From positions 124,001 through 188,000 of the forward strand of contig NZ_JAPCZG010000001.1 in NCBI RefSeq assembly GCF_025938155.1: a DNA stretch of 64,000 nucleotides, read 5' to 3'. Made by a program: the position numbers and the translations under genes. Shown here one piece after another: positions 53,420 to 62,851 of this stretch. Positions within the stretch are counted from its first letter, which is position 1, and every line of letters starts with the position of its first letter. Source of the stretch: Novosphingobium sp. KCTC 2891 (GTDB taxonomy: Bacteria > Pseudomonadota > Alphaproteobacteria > Sphingomonadales > Sphingomonadaceae). A model generated the notes under the pieces. That model ran no database searches, was not told the origin of the DNA, and was given only the letters and a program-made list of their open reading frames with translations.

Positions 53420-55768
53420 ATGCGCTTCATGACTTATCTCCTCGCCGGGACCGCGATGCTCGCGGCTGCACCCGCGTTCGCAGCCGAAGCCGCTGCCGAA
53501 GCCGCACCCGCTGCCGAGGCTGCCGGATCGGGCGAGATCGTCGTGTTCGGCGCTGGCCAGACCCGCCAGGTCCAGGAAATCTCGAGCGCGGACATCGCCA
53601 TCCTCGCTGCCGGTTCCAGCCCGCTGAAGGCGGTCGAGAAGCTGCCCAGCGTCAACTTCCAGTCGGCCGATCCCTTCGGCGCGTATGAATGGTCGACCCG
53701 CATCACCATCCGCGGCTTCAACCAGAACCAGCTGGGCTTCACGCTGGACGGCATTCCGCTCGGCGACATGAGCTACGGCAACTATAACGGCCTGCACATC
53801 AGCCGCGCGATCTCGCCCGAGAACGTCGGTTCGACGCTGGTCTCGCAGGGTTCGGGTTCGATCGACACGCAGTCGACCAACAACCTGGGCGGTACGCTCG
53901 AATTCTCCTCGATGGACCCGGCCTCGATGCTCGGTTCGGCGAACCAGGCGATCGACTTCAACGCCACTGCCGGCTCCGACAACACCTACCGCGGCTTCGT
54001 GCGCGGTGCGATTGGCGAGGCCGCCGGCGCACGCGTGATGGGTTCGTTCGCCTATGGCACCGCCGACAAGTGGAAGGGTGACGGCAAGCAGCGCCAGTGG
54101 GCGGTCAATGCGAAGGCGATCGTACCGGTGGGCGACGTGCAGTTCGACGGCTTCTTCAGCCATTCGGACCGCGCCGAGCAGGACTACCAGGATCTCAGCC
54201 TCGAGATGATCAACCGCCTCGGCTACGACTGGGACAACTTCGGCCCGTCGAACTATGCGCTCGCCGTGCAGGTGGCCGATATCGCGGCCAACCGCGGTGA
54301 CAGCGGCACCACCCCGCTCAACCCTGCTGCCGGCAAGGTCTATCCCGGTAACATCAAGTCGGTCGACGATGCCTATTATGACGCATCCGGCCTGCGCCGC
54401 GACACGCTCGGCGCGATCGGCATGACCGCGTCGCTGACCTCGAACGTCACGTTCAAGGTCAAGACCTACCTGCACAAGAACGATGGCCAGGGCACCTGGG
54501 GCACCCCCTATGTCAACAGCCCGACCGGCGTGCCGATGGCCGTCCGCACCACGGAATACAGCATCGACCGTCGCGGCGTGTTCGGTAGCATCAATGCCGA
54601 TCTCGGCATGAACAACCTGACCATCGGCGGTTGGTACGAGAACAACGACTTCGAGCAGGCCCGCCGCTTCTATGCCTACGAAAGCCGCACCAATCCGGGC
54701 CGCGATCACCTGCACTTCATGCGCAACCCCTTCTTCACGCAGTGGGACGTGCAGTTCAACACCAAGACCTACCAGTACTTCGTCGAGGACGTGATCTCGC
54801 TGGGCGATGCGCGCATCAACCTGGGCTGGAAGGGCTTCAAGGTCGACAACAAGGCGCGCGCCATCGTCGCCGGCGGCCGCACCGTGGGCGATCTTTCGAC
54901 CAAGGACTGGTTCCAGCCGCACGCCGGCGTGAACTACAAGTTCGGCAATGGCATCGAAGCCTTCGCCGGCTTCACCTCTGTCACGCGCGCCTTCGCCTCG
55001 GCCACCACCGCCGGTCCGTTCTCGTCCACGCAGGCCGGGTTCGACGCGATCAAGCCGTTCCTCAAGCCGGAAAAGTCGGATACCTATGAAGGCGGTCTGC
55101 GCTACACCTCGGGCAGCTTCCAGGGCGTGCTCGCCGGCTACTACGTCGACTTCAAGAACCGCCTGCTGACCATCCCGACTTCGGTCGGCATCGTCGGCGC
55201 GGCCAATGCGCTGCAGAACGTGGGCGGCGTCCGCGCGCAGGGCATCGAGGCCAGCGGCGAATACAAGTTCGGCAACGGCCTCTCGGTCTTCGCGTCGTAC
55301 AGCTACAACGACAACAGCTACCGCGACAACGTGGTGATCACCACGAAGGACCCGGCCGACCCCACCAAGAACATCGTCACCACGATCGCCACCAAGGGCA
55401 AGACGGTGGTCGATTCGCCCAAGCACCTGCTGCACGGCGAAGTCGCTTATGACAGCGACACGGTGTTCGGCCGCGTCGGCGTGAATTTCATGTCGAAGCG
55501 CTACTTCACCTACACCAACGACCTGCTGGTTGCGGGCGACGATCGTGGCAGCGTTCCCAGCCGCGCCATCGTCGATGCCGCGCTTGGCTACCGCTTCGAC
55601 ATCGGTGCGCGTCAGCCGGTGGAGATCCAGGCCAACGTCACCAACCTGTTCGACAAGCGCTACATCTCGACCATCGGGTCGAATGGCTTCGGCAACATGG
55701 GTGACAACCAGACGTTCCTCGCCGGCGCGCCGCGCCAGGTGTTCGTGACGTTGAAGGCAGGCTTCTGA
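53420..55768 (+). CDS. TonB-dependent outer-membrane receptor
   Basis: 782 residues from the ATG at 53420, which has GAGG about nine bases upstream; an ATG at 53405 is possible but lacks a ribosome site. Signal peptide to about residue 18 (PAFAAEAAAEA), plug domain (SPLKAVEKLPSVNFQSADPF, TIRGFNQNQLGFTLDGIPLG) and a 22-strand barrel ending in the outer-membrane signature VFVTLKAGF. Imports a scarce ligand using TonB energy. The stop overlaps the start of an exported phosphodiesterase gene, and PHO-like repeats lie upstream, so a phosphorus compound is the likely ligand (inference). Confidence 0.92.
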   Translation: MRFMTYLLAGTAMLAAAPAFAAEAAAEAAPAAEAAGSGEIVVFGAGQTRQVQEISSADIAILAAGSSPLKAVEKLPSVNFQSADPFGAYEWSTRITIRGFNQNQLGFTLDGIPLGDMSYGNYNGLHISRAISPENVGSTLVSQGSGSIDTQSTNNLGGTLEFSSMDPASMLGSANQAIDFNATAGSDNTYRGFVRGAIGEAAGARVMGSFAYGTADKWKGDGKQRQWAVNAKAIVPVGDVQFDGFFSHSDRAEQDYQDLSLEMINRLGYDWDNFGPSNYALAVQVADIAANRGDSGTTPLNPAAGKVYPGNIKSVDDAYYDASGLRRDTLGAIGMTASLTSNVTFKVKTYLHKNDGQGTWGTPYVNSPTGVPMAVRTTEYSIDRRGVFGSINADLGMNNLTIGGWYENNDFEQARRFYAYESRTNPGRDHLHFMRNPFFTQWDVQFNTKTYQYFVEDVISLGDARINLGWKGFKVDNKARAIVAGGRTVGDLSTKDWFQPHAGVNYKFGNGIEAFAGFTSVTRAFASATTAGPFSSTQAGFDAIKPFLKPEKSDTYEGGLRYTSGSFQGVLAGYYVDFKNRLLTIPTSVGIVGAANALQNVGGVRAQGIEASGEYKFGNGLSVFASYSYNDNSYRDNVVITTKDPADPTKNIVTTIATKGKTVVDSPKHLLHGEVAYDSDTVFGRVGVNFMSKRYFTYTNDLLVAGDDRGSVPSRAIVDAALGYRFDIGARQPVEIQANVTNLFDKRYISTIGSNGFGNMGDNQTFLAGAPRQVFVTLKAGF

Positions 55769-57153
55769 TGAAGCACAAGGGAGCGATGAAGAACGCTCTC
55801 CTCGGGGGCGCCGCGCTGATCATCAGCGCGGCGTTTGCCGCCGTTCCCGCCGCGGCTTCGGCCCGGCCCGTCCTCCTCGTGTCGATCGACGGGCTGCGCC
55901 CGGGCGACGTGCTGGAGGCGGAAAAGCGCGGGCTGAAAGTGCCCAACCTGCGCCGGTTCGTGAAGGAAGGCGCGTCGGCCACCGGCGTCACCGGCGTGCT
56001 GCCCACGCTGACCTATCCCAGCCACACCACGCTGATGACGGGCACCGCCCCCGCGCGGCACGGTATCGTGGCAAACAACACGTTCGATCCCAAGCAGATC
56101 AATTACGGCGGCTGGTACTGGTATGCCGAGGACGTCACCGCGCGCACACTGTGGGATGCGGCGAAGGACGCCGGCCTTTCCACCGGCAACGTCCACTGGC
56201 CGGTGAGCGTCGGCGTGAAGTCGCTGACCTGGAATCTGCCGCAGATCTGGCGGTCGGGCCATGCCGATGATCGCAAGCTGCTCAAGGCGCTCGCCACCGA
56301 CGGCCTCGTCGATGAGCTGGAGCACGATTGCGGCGGCTATGCCGACGGCATCGACGAAAGCATCGGCGGCGACGAGACCCGCGCGAAGTTTGGCGTGCGC
56401 CTGATCGAACGGCACAAGCCCGGTTTCGTCACCGTCTATCTCACCGCGCTCGATCACGAGCAGCACGCCAGCGGCCCGGGTTCCCCTGAAGCGCACGCCG
56501 TGCTGGAACGTATCGACGCGCTGGTCGGCAAGCTGGTCGCGGCGGAAATGGCGGCGCATCCCGACGCGGCCGTGGCCGTGGTCAGCGATCACGGTTTTGC
56601 CGCCACCGATACCGAAGTGAACCTGTTCCGGCCTTTCATCGATGCGGGGCTGATCACGCTCGACGCCGACGGCAAGGTTTCCGCGTGGGAGGCGATGCCA
56701 TGGCCGTCGGGCGGCTCGGTCGCCGTGGTGCTGGCACGGCCCGGCGATGCCGCGCTGAAGGACCGGGTGGAAGCGCTCCTGAACAAGCTCGCGGCCGATC
56801 CGCAGGCGCGTTTCGCGCACATCGCCGGCAAGGACGAGATCGCGGCGGCCGGCGGCAATCCGCAAGCTACGTTCTATGTCGATCTCAAGCCCGGTGCGGT
56901 GGCGTCGCCGTTCGCGGGCGCCAGCGCACCGCTGGTGCGCGCTGCACGGGTGAAGGGGATGCACGGGTATTTTCCCGGCCTTGCCGATATGCGCTCGACG
57001 TTCCTGGTGATGGGGCCGGGCATTGCGTCCGGACTTTCGTTAGGAGGCATCGATATGCGCTCCATCGCGCCGACTCTGGCCGGATTGATGAATGCCTCGC
57101 TGCCCGCTGCAGAAGCGGTGACGCTAAATGTCAGTCAACCTAAAGTCAGATAG
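55768..57153 (+). CDS. Exported NPP-type nucleotide pyrophosphatase/phosphodiesterase
   Basis: 461 residues, alkaline-phosphatase superfamily. Signal peptide to about residue 32 (PAAASA). Metal and active-site residues fit the NPP branch: Asp41 in LLVSIDGLRPGD, the nucleophile Thr82 in LPTLTYPSHTTLMTG, Asp229/His233 in ALDHEQHASG, Asp274/His275 in VVSDHGF and a last His in KGMHGYFPG. Likely hydrolyses phosphodiesters or nucleotide pyrophosphates in the periplasm. Translationally coupled (one-base overlap) to the receptor, a natural uptake-and-cleave pair. Confidence 0.9.
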   Translation: MKHKGAMKNALLGGAALIISAAFAAVPAAASARPVLLVSIDGLRPGDVLEAEKRGLKVPNLRRFVKEGASATGVTGVLPTLTYPSHTTLMTGTAPARHGIVANNTFDPKQINYGGWYWYAEDVTARTLWDAAKDAGLSTGNVHWPVSVGVKSLTWNLPQIWRSGHADDRKLLKALATDGLVDELEHDCGGYADGIDESIGGDETRAKFGVRLIERHKPGFVTVYLTALDHEQHASGPGSPEAHAVLERIDALVGKLVAAEMAAHPDAAVAVVSDHGFAATDTEVNLFRPFIDAGLITLDADGKVSAWEAMPWPSGGSVAVVLARPGDAALKDRVEALLNKLAADPQARFAHIAGKDEIAAAGGNPQATFYVDLKPGAVASPFAGASAPLVRAARVKGMHGYFPGLADMRSTFLVMGPGIASGLSLGGIDMRSIAPTLAGLMNASLPAAEAVTLNVSQPKVR

Positions 57154-57287
57154 ATGAAACATTACTGTAACATTGCGTGCTCGCATTCACGGCGTTCCGT
57201 GAAAAAAGCACGGAATTCGGCAGTCCGGTCACCGATGGTCAAATCGCAGTCTATTTTCAGAGATAGATTACAACCGGTTCATCAAAA

Positions 57288-57321
57288 CTGTCACAAAACT
57301 GCATTCTTCACAGCGTAGTGG
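57288..57321 (+). promoter_or_regulatory. PHO-box-like repeat before the second TonB receptor
   Basis: CTGTCAC (57288-57294), four A, then CTGCATT (57299-57305): two half-sites with the PhoB 11-base period. A -10-like TAGTGG begins at 57316, 11 bases after the box, the same geometry as at 53337. The hairpin TTCCGTG/CACGGAA (57195-57215) upstream could end the phosphodiesterase transcript. Confidence 0.55.
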
Positions 57322-57366
57322 CTGCCTCGCCCGGGGGGACAAAAAGTCTTCGCAAGTGAGGGAACT

Positions 57367-59757
57367 ATGACTTTCGATTATCAGATTCGTGCCGGCCTGC
57401 TGGCCGGAGCGGGCGCCATCGCGCTCGCGGCCAGCCCTGCATTCGCCCAGACCTCGATCTCGGTGGCTCCTGCCGCCGATGCAACCAGTGCCGACCAGTC
57501 GGGCGGCACCTACAGCTCGGGACTGACCGAGATTGTTGTTACCGCGACCAAGCGTGAGACCAATCTCCAGAAGACCCCGATCTCGATCTCGGTCATGGCG
57601 CCGGAGGCGTTGAAGGATCGTCACGTCCAGAGCCTGATCGACCTTGCGGATGGTGTCGTGCCCTCGCTGCGCGTCGCCACCTTCGAAGCCCGCCAGTCGG
57701 CGCTGACCGTCGGCATTCGCGGCATCGTGCCTTTCGACGCCAACCAGACCGCCCGCGACACCGGCGTCGGCGTCTACATCGACGGTGTCTATCTCGGCCG
57801 TTCGCAGGGCCTCAACGCGGCGCTGCTCGACGTTGAGCGCATCGAAGTGCTGCGTGGCCCGCAGGGCACGCTGTTCGGCCGCAACACCGAAGGCGGCGCG
57901 GTCTCGATCGTGACGCGCAAGCCCACCGGTGAATTCGGTGGCCGCGTCTCGGCCGGTGCCGGCAACTTCGGCAGCTACAACGGTGAAATCCACCTCAACC
58001 TGCCCAAGATCGCCAACGTCGCGTTCAAGCTTGACGGCATCGTCCAGCATCAGGACCCGACCGTGAAGAACCCGCTCGCGGGCCAGGCCGGCTGGAACCA
58101 GTACGACCGCAAGGGCGGCCGCATTACCGCGCTTTGGGAGCCGATCGACGGCTTCTCGGTCGAAATGTCGTATGATCGCGCTCGCGACGAGAACACCCCG
58201 TTCTACAGCCAGCTGGTCAATTACAACCCGAACGGCCTGCCGGTCGCCACGATCGCCCAGATCAACGGCAATGGCGGCAAGGTTCCGTCGGGCATGATCG
58301 CTCCGCTTTCGCCGCTCGTGACCGTCAGCGGTGACAAGCGCATGTCGACTGCCGACATCGGCGTGCCGCAGCAGCCGAGCGTGGACGACACTCACGGCTT
58401 TACCTCGCTGATCAAGTACAAGGTCAGCCCCGCGCTGGAACTGCGCTCGATCACGGCCTGGCGCGGCGTGGACACCCACCAGTGGGACAACTCGGGCGGC
58501 GCACACCGCACGATCTTCTCGCCCAACGCCAACTTCAGCCGCTACTCGCTGTCTGACCTGCACCAGCGCCAGTTCAGCCAGGAACTGCAGGCGGTCGGCA
58601 GCCTCGATAGCGTCGACTACGTGGTTGGCCTCTACTACTTCACCGAAAACGTGCGCGAATTCGCCGCCACGCCTTCGACGAACAAGTGGAACGCGGACGG
58701 CACCGGCTACACCATCAACGATGCGCTCGCCTGGAACGAATCCAACTGGTCGCGCCAGCGTGACAGCAACGCCGTGGCGCACAGCTATGCGGCGTTCGCC
58801 CAGGCAACCTGGACCCCGGTGGATCCGCTGCACATCACGGTGGGCGGCCGCTACACCAAGGACAAGCGTCGCGGTACGCTGACCACGGTTCAGAACAAGC
58901 CGACGAACTTCCCGTTCACCTTCGACAAGGATCGTTTCGATCCGATGGTGACCGTGGCCTACGACGTCGCACCGACCGTCAACGTGTTCGCCAAGTATTC
59001 GACCGGCTATCGCGCCGGCGGTGCCAACTCGCGTTCGCAGACCTTCGCGCCGTTCAATCCGGAAGTCGTGAAGTCCTACGAAATCGGCGCGAAGATGGAC
59101 CTGCTTGACCATCGCGTCCGCCTGAACCTGGCGGGCTACATGATGGACCGCACCGGCACCCAGATCGACTTCGACAACGTCGACACCGATCCGACCAGCC
59201 CGACCTACAACCTCCACACCGAGGAAACCGGCAACTCGCCCGGCAAGTCGAAGATCCGCGGCGTGGAAGCTGAGCTGACGGTCAAGCCGATCGACAGCGT
59301 CACCCTGGGTGCGTCTTACGCCTACACCTACACCAACGTTCCGGCGACGCTGAACCCGTTCCTCAGCACGCTGGCGAAGCCGGTGTACACGCAGGTGTTC
59401 GTGGTGTTCACGCCTGAGCACGCTGCGGCTGCCTATGCGGACTACACCGTGCCGATCGGTGGTGCCGGCACTTCGCTGCGCTTCCACGTCGATGCGAACT
59501 ACGCCAGCAGCATGTATAGCTTCCAGAACGAGACGACCAAGACTCAAGCCAGCTTCATCGTGAACGGCCGCGTTGCGCTCGCCGACATCCCGATGAACGA
59601 CAACGGCCAGAAGCTGACTCTCTCGGCTTGGGCGCGCAACCTGCTGAACGAGACGCACATCTATCGTCGCTCGTCGGCAAATGCGAACACGCTGGGCGAT
59701 TATGCCAACTTCAACGCGCCGCGGACCTTCGGTTTCGACGCGACCGTCAACTTTTGA
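57367..59757 (+). CDS. TonB-dependent outer-membrane receptor
   Basis: 796 residues. Signal peptide to about residue 27 (ALAASPAFAQ), a TonB-box-like start of the plug (LTEIVVTATKRETNLQKTPI), plug motifs (TVGIRGIVPFDANQTARDTG, VERIEVLRGPQGTLFGRNTE) and a full barrel ending in FGFDATVNF. It resembles the large sphingomonad receptor family with unknown ligands. Same strand as the receptor/phosphodiesterase pair and under a similar PHO-like box, so phosphorus acquisition is proposed. A strong terminator follows. Confidence 0.93.
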   Translation: MTFDYQIRAGLLAGAGAIALAASPAFAQTSISVAPAADATSADQSGGTYSSGLTEIVVTATKRETNLQKTPISISVMAPEALKDRHVQSLIDLADGVVPSLRVATFEARQSALTVGIRGIVPFDANQTARDTGVGVYIDGVYLGRSQGLNAALLDVERIEVLRGPQGTLFGRNTEGGAVSIVTRKPTGEFGGRVSAGAGNFGSYNGEIHLNLPKIANVAFKLDGIVQHQDPTVKNPLAGQAGWNQYDRKGGRITALWEPIDGFSVEMSYDRARDENTPFYSQLVNYNPNGLPVATIAQINGNGGKVPSGMIAPLSPLVTVSGDKRMSTADIGVPQQPSVDDTHGFTSLIKYKVSPALELRSITAWRGVDTHQWDNSGGAHRTIFSPNANFSRYSLSDLHQRQFSQELQAVGSLDSVDYVVGLYYFTENVREFAATPSTNKWNADGTGYTINDALAWNESNWSRQRDSNAVAHSYAAFAQATWTPVDPLHITVGGRYTKDKRRGTLTTVQNKPTNFPFTFDKDRFDPMVTVAYDVAPTVNVFAKYSTGYRAGGANSRSQTFAPFNPEVVKSYEIGAKMDLLDHRVRLNLAGYMMDRTGTQIDFDNVDTDPTSPTYNLHTEETGNSPGKSKIRGVEAELTVKPIDSVTLGASYAYTYTNVPATLNPFLSTLAKPVYTQVFVVFTPEHAAAAYADYTVPIGGAGTSLRFHVDANYASSMYSFQNETTKTQASFIVNGRVALADIPMNDNGQKLTLSAWARNLLNETHIYRRSSANANTLGDYANFNAPRTFGFDATVNF

Positions 59758-59816
59758 TGTAAAGGACGGGGCGGCCTCACCGGGCCGCTTCGTTCGGGTT
59801 TCCACCCTGACTTGAC

Positions 59817-59850
59817 GGGCGGCGGCAAGGTTTCTTGCCGCCGCCCTTTT
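59817..59850 (+). terminator. Strong intrinsic terminator after the second receptor
   Basis: A perfect 13-base stem (59817-59829 with 59834-59846), GTTT loop, then TTTT (59847-59850) and CTTT. It lies between convergent genes. Confidence 0.92.
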
Positions 59851-59891
59851 CTTTGGATGGGGGAGGGGGCGCCGGGGCGCCCCGCGGCGCG

Positions 59892-62174
59892 TCAGGCCGG
59901 CTTGACGAAGCTGTCGATCACGCGCTTTCGGCCGGCCGTCTCGAAGTCGATTTCCAGCTTGTTGCCTTCCTGCGCGGCCACCGTGCCATAGCCGAACTTG
60001 TCGTGGAACACGCGCGCGCCCGGCCCGATATCGGCGCGGGGCTTCGCGGCAAAGCTGGCGGCGGAGCGGGTTGCTTCGGGCAGGCGACGCGGCGCCGGAT
60101 CGTATCCTTGCGTTGCCGCGCGCTGCCAGCCGGGGCCGCGCGTCACCGTGCGGGCCGGCTGGGCGCGGGCGACATCGGCGAACGGGTCGGAATGTTCGGA
60201 CCATTGCGCGCGCCACAGCGAAGCGCCGCCCGACAGGGTGGTTTCCTCCTCGACATGGTCGGCCGGCAATTCGCCGATGAAGCGCGAGGGGATCGAGCTG
60301 GTCCACTGGCCATAGATGCGGCGGTTGGCGGCATGGAGGATGGTGCAGCGCTTCTTCGCGCGGGTGATCGCCACATAGGCCAGTCGGCGCTCTTCCTCCA
60401 GGCTGGCAAGGCCGCCTTCGTCGAGCGCGCGCTGCGACGGGAACACGCCTTCCTCCCAGCCGGGCAGGAACACCTGGTCGAACTCCAGCCCTTTCGCCGC
60501 ATGGATGGTCATCACCGTGACCTTCTCCTCATGCTCGCCGCGGTCGTTGTCCATGACCAGGCTGACATGCTCGAGGAAATCGCCGAGCGTTTCGTATTCC
60601 TCCATCGCGCGGGCAAGCTCGGACAGGTTTTCGAGGCGGCCATTCGCCTCGGCGCTCTTTTCGGCCTGCAACGCGGCGGTATAGCCGCTCTCGTCAAGCA
60701 GCGTGCGCGCCAGTTCGGCGGGAACCAGCGTGCGCGCCTCGTCGCGCCAGCGCGCGAAATCGCGCATCAGCGCGGCCAGCGTATTCCGCGCGCGCGTGGG
60801 CAGTTCGTCGGTATCGCAGATCTCGACCGCGGCGGCGGCCAGCGGGATGGCCCGCGCCCGCGCATGGCGATGGAGCTTCTCCAGCGTCTTGTCGCCAAGG
60901 CCGCGCTTGGGGGTGTTGTAGATGCGCTCGAACGCGAGGTCGTCCGACGGCTGTGCGACCAGCCGCAGGTAGGCCAGTGCATCGCGGATTTCCGCGCGCT
61001 CATAGAAGCGGAAACCGCCCACGATCTTGTACGACAGGCCGATCTGGATGAACCGGTCCTCGATCTCGCGCGTCTGGAACTGCGCGCGCACAAGGATGGC
61101 GATGGAGTTCAGCGAGCAGCCCTCGCGCTCCAGCCGCTCGATGTCCTCGCCGATGCGGCGCGCCTCTTCCGGCCCGTCCCACACGCCGATCACGCGCACC
61201 TTGTCGCCGCCATTGCGCTCGGTCCACAGCGTCTTGCCCAGCCGTTCGGCATTCTCCGCGATCAGGCCCGATGCCGCGCCCAGGATATGCGGGGTGGAGC
61301 GATAGTTCTGCTCCAGCCGGATCACCTTCGCGCCAGGAAAATCCTTCTCGAAGCGCAGGATGTTGGCCACCTCAGCGCCGCGCCAGGAATAGATCGACTG
61401 GTCGTCGTCGCCCACCACGCAGATGTTCTTGCGTGTCTGGGCGATCAGCCGCAGCCACAGGTACTGCACCGCGTTGGTGTCCTGGTATTCGTCCACCATC
61501 ACGTACTTGAAGCGCTCCTGGTACATCGCAAGGATGTCGCGCTCGCGCTTGAAGATGTTGAGCATGTGAAGCAGCAGGTCGCCGAAGTCGCAGGCGTTCA
61601 GGTCCTTCAGCCGGTTCTGGTAGAGCGCGTAGAAGCGCTGGCCCTTGCCGTTGGCATAAGCCTCGTTGTCCAGCGCATCGAGATCGGCGGGGTTGAGGCC
61701 GCGGTTCTTCCACTTGTCGATCAGCCCGGCGAGCTGGCGCGCGGGCCAGCGCTTTTCGTCCAGTCCTTCGGCCTGGATCAGCTGCTTGAGCAGCCGCAGC
61801 TGGTCGTCGGTGTCGATGATGGTGAAGTTCGATTGCAGGCCGACCAGTTCGGCATGGCGGCGCAGCATCTTGGCCGCCACCGCGTGGAACGTGCCAAGCC
61901 ACGGCATCCCTTCCACCGACGGCCCGATCAGCTGGCCCACGCGCTCGCGCATTTCGCGCGCGGCCTTGTTGGTGAACGTGACGCACAGAATTTCGCTGGG
62001 CCAGGCAAGCCGCTGGCGCAGCAGGTGGGCGAGGCGCGCGGTCAGCGCCGCCGTCTTGCCCGTGCCGGCGCCGGCCAGCATCAGCACCGGCCCCTCGGTG
62101 GTCAGCACGGCTTCGCGCTGCGGTTCGTTCAGGCCGGCGGCAAAGCCACCGTTTGATTCATGGATTGCGTTCAC
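59892..62174 (-). CDS. uvrD: UvrD/PcrA-type DNA helicase
   Basis: 760 residues, GTG start. ATP-dependent 3'-5' helicase of superfamily 1A, acting in nucleotide excision and mismatch repair. Walker A AGAGTGKT is at residues 34-41; motifs TFTNKAAREMRERV, VDEYQDTNAVQYLWLRLIA, VGDDDQSIYSWRGAE, EQNYRSTPHIL and MTIHAAKGLEFDQVFLPGWE follow in order. The C-terminus has a Tudor-like domain (GARVFHDKFGYGTVAAQEGN). No ribosome site is obvious before the GTG. I saw no clear SOS box upstream. Confidence 0.96.
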   Translation of the reverse strand: MNAIHESNGGFAAGLNEPQREAVLTTEGPVLMLAGAGTGKTAALTARLAHLLRQRLAWPSEILCVTFTNKAAREMRERVGQLIGPSVEGMPWLGTFHAVAAKMLRRHAELVGLQSNFTIIDTDDQLRLLKQLIQAEGLDEKRWPARQLAGLIDKWKNRGLNPADLDALDNEAYANGKGQRFYALYQNRLKDLNACDFGDLLLHMLNIFKRERDILAMYQERFKYVMVDEYQDTNAVQYLWLRLIAQTRKNICVVGDDDQSIYSWRGAEVANILRFEKDFPGAKVIRLEQNYRSTPHILGAASGLIAENAERLGKTLWTERNGGDKVRVIGVWDGPEEARRIGEDIERLEREGCSLNSIAILVRAQFQTREIEDRFIQIGLSYKIVGGFRFYERAEIRDALAYLRLVAQPSDDLAFERIYNTPKRGLGDKTLEKLHRHARARAIPLAAAAVEICDTDELPTRARNTLAALMRDFARWRDEARTLVPAELARTLLDESGYTAALQAEKSAEANGRLENLSELARAMEEYETLGDFLEHVSLVMDNDRGEHEEKVTVMTIHAAKGLEFDQVFLPGWEEGVFPSQRALDEGGLASLEEERRLAYVAITRAKKRCTILHAANRRIYGQWTSSIPSRFIGELPADHVEEETTLSGGASLWRAQWSEHSDPFADVARAQPARTVTRGPGWQRAATQGYDPAPRRLPEATRSAASFAAKPRADIGPGARVFHDKFGYGTVAAQEGNKLEIDFETAGRKRVIDSFVKPA

Positions 62175-62223
62175 CCGGAACGATTAGTGAACAAGCGGCT
62201 CTTCGGCAAGGGGATTGGCGCGG

Positions 62224-62478
62224 TCAGTTCTCATAGTTCTCGTAGTAGTCCGCCTGATAATCGTCGCGCTCGTGGACCGACGCTTCGCGGTTGGCGCGTT
62301 CGTTGTGCTCATTCAGCTCGTATTCGCGGTGCTTGCGCGCGATCTTTTGCGCAGTCTCGGAACGGGAGAGGCCGTCTATCATCATGATGCTGCCCGCGCC
62401 CATCATGCCGCACGAGGCCATCGCCAGTATCCACACGAAGAAGCACCCCCCGAAGATATATTTGGCAATGTTCGGCAC
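62224..62478 (-). CDS. Small membrane protein, unknown function
   Basis: 84 residues, GTG start with AGGAG about nine bases upstream. One hydrophobic N-terminal helix (IAKYIFGGCFFVWILAMASC) followed by a Gly/Met stretch and a highly charged C-terminal half (SETAQKIARKHREYELNEHN, then HERDDYQADYYENYEN). The Cys in MASCGM could be a lipobox, but the context is imperfect. No family recognised; a separate unit just upstream of uvrD on the same strand. Confidence 0.55.
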   Translation of the reverse strand: MPNIAKYIFGGCFFVWILAMASCGMMGAGSIMMIDGLSRSETAQKIARKHREYELNEHNERANREASVHERDDYQADYYENYEN

Positions 62479-62851
62479 TTCCCGGGTCTCCTGTTGGATC
62501 TGCCGCGCTTTTCCCCTGTTTCGGGTTTCAAGCAGGTAAATCTCGGAGGGAAAATGATAAGGTACTGGCGGTATTGATAAAAATCGGGGTGATCGACACA
62601 GAGGGGTGGGGTGAAGTATAGATTTCCGTTAATTTACAGTTCATGATCGAAATTCGTCGACGCATCTGTCGATGCACATTCCATTCCGGGAATGATTCAT
62701 CTCTGACTGGAAACGATTCATCGAACTTGAGAAAAGATGTCGTCAATTCATCTTCTTAATTCAACAACTCACCGCCCGGCGCGGAACAAGCCGAAATTCG
62801 CCGCGTAGTCTCCCCAAACCTCCGGGTCATAAGAGAAACAGGAGACCATGA
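62479..62851. promoter_or_regulatory. AT-richer intergenic region
   Basis: About 370 bases between divergent genes, with visibly lower GC than elsewhere and no gene that I can support. It holds small dyads (GCATC/GATGC with a four-base loop, ATTCCGGGAAT) and two copies of GATTCATC. Promoters for both flanking genes must be here; none is convincing. Confidence 0.3.

Noticed and set aside
57160..57186. CTGTAAC near the phosphodiesterase stop as a third PHO box
   Set aside because: Only one half-site; no second copy at 11 bases.
57268..60306. Minus-strand 1,012-codon frame opposite the second TonB receptor
   Set aside because: Overlaps a full receptor gene and part of uvrD; composition is that of antisense GC-rich DNA.
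62640..62750. SOS (LexA) box for uvrD of the GTTC-N7-GTTC type
   Set aside because: Only imperfect matches were found, and the gap adjoins the small membrane protein gene rather than uvrD itself.
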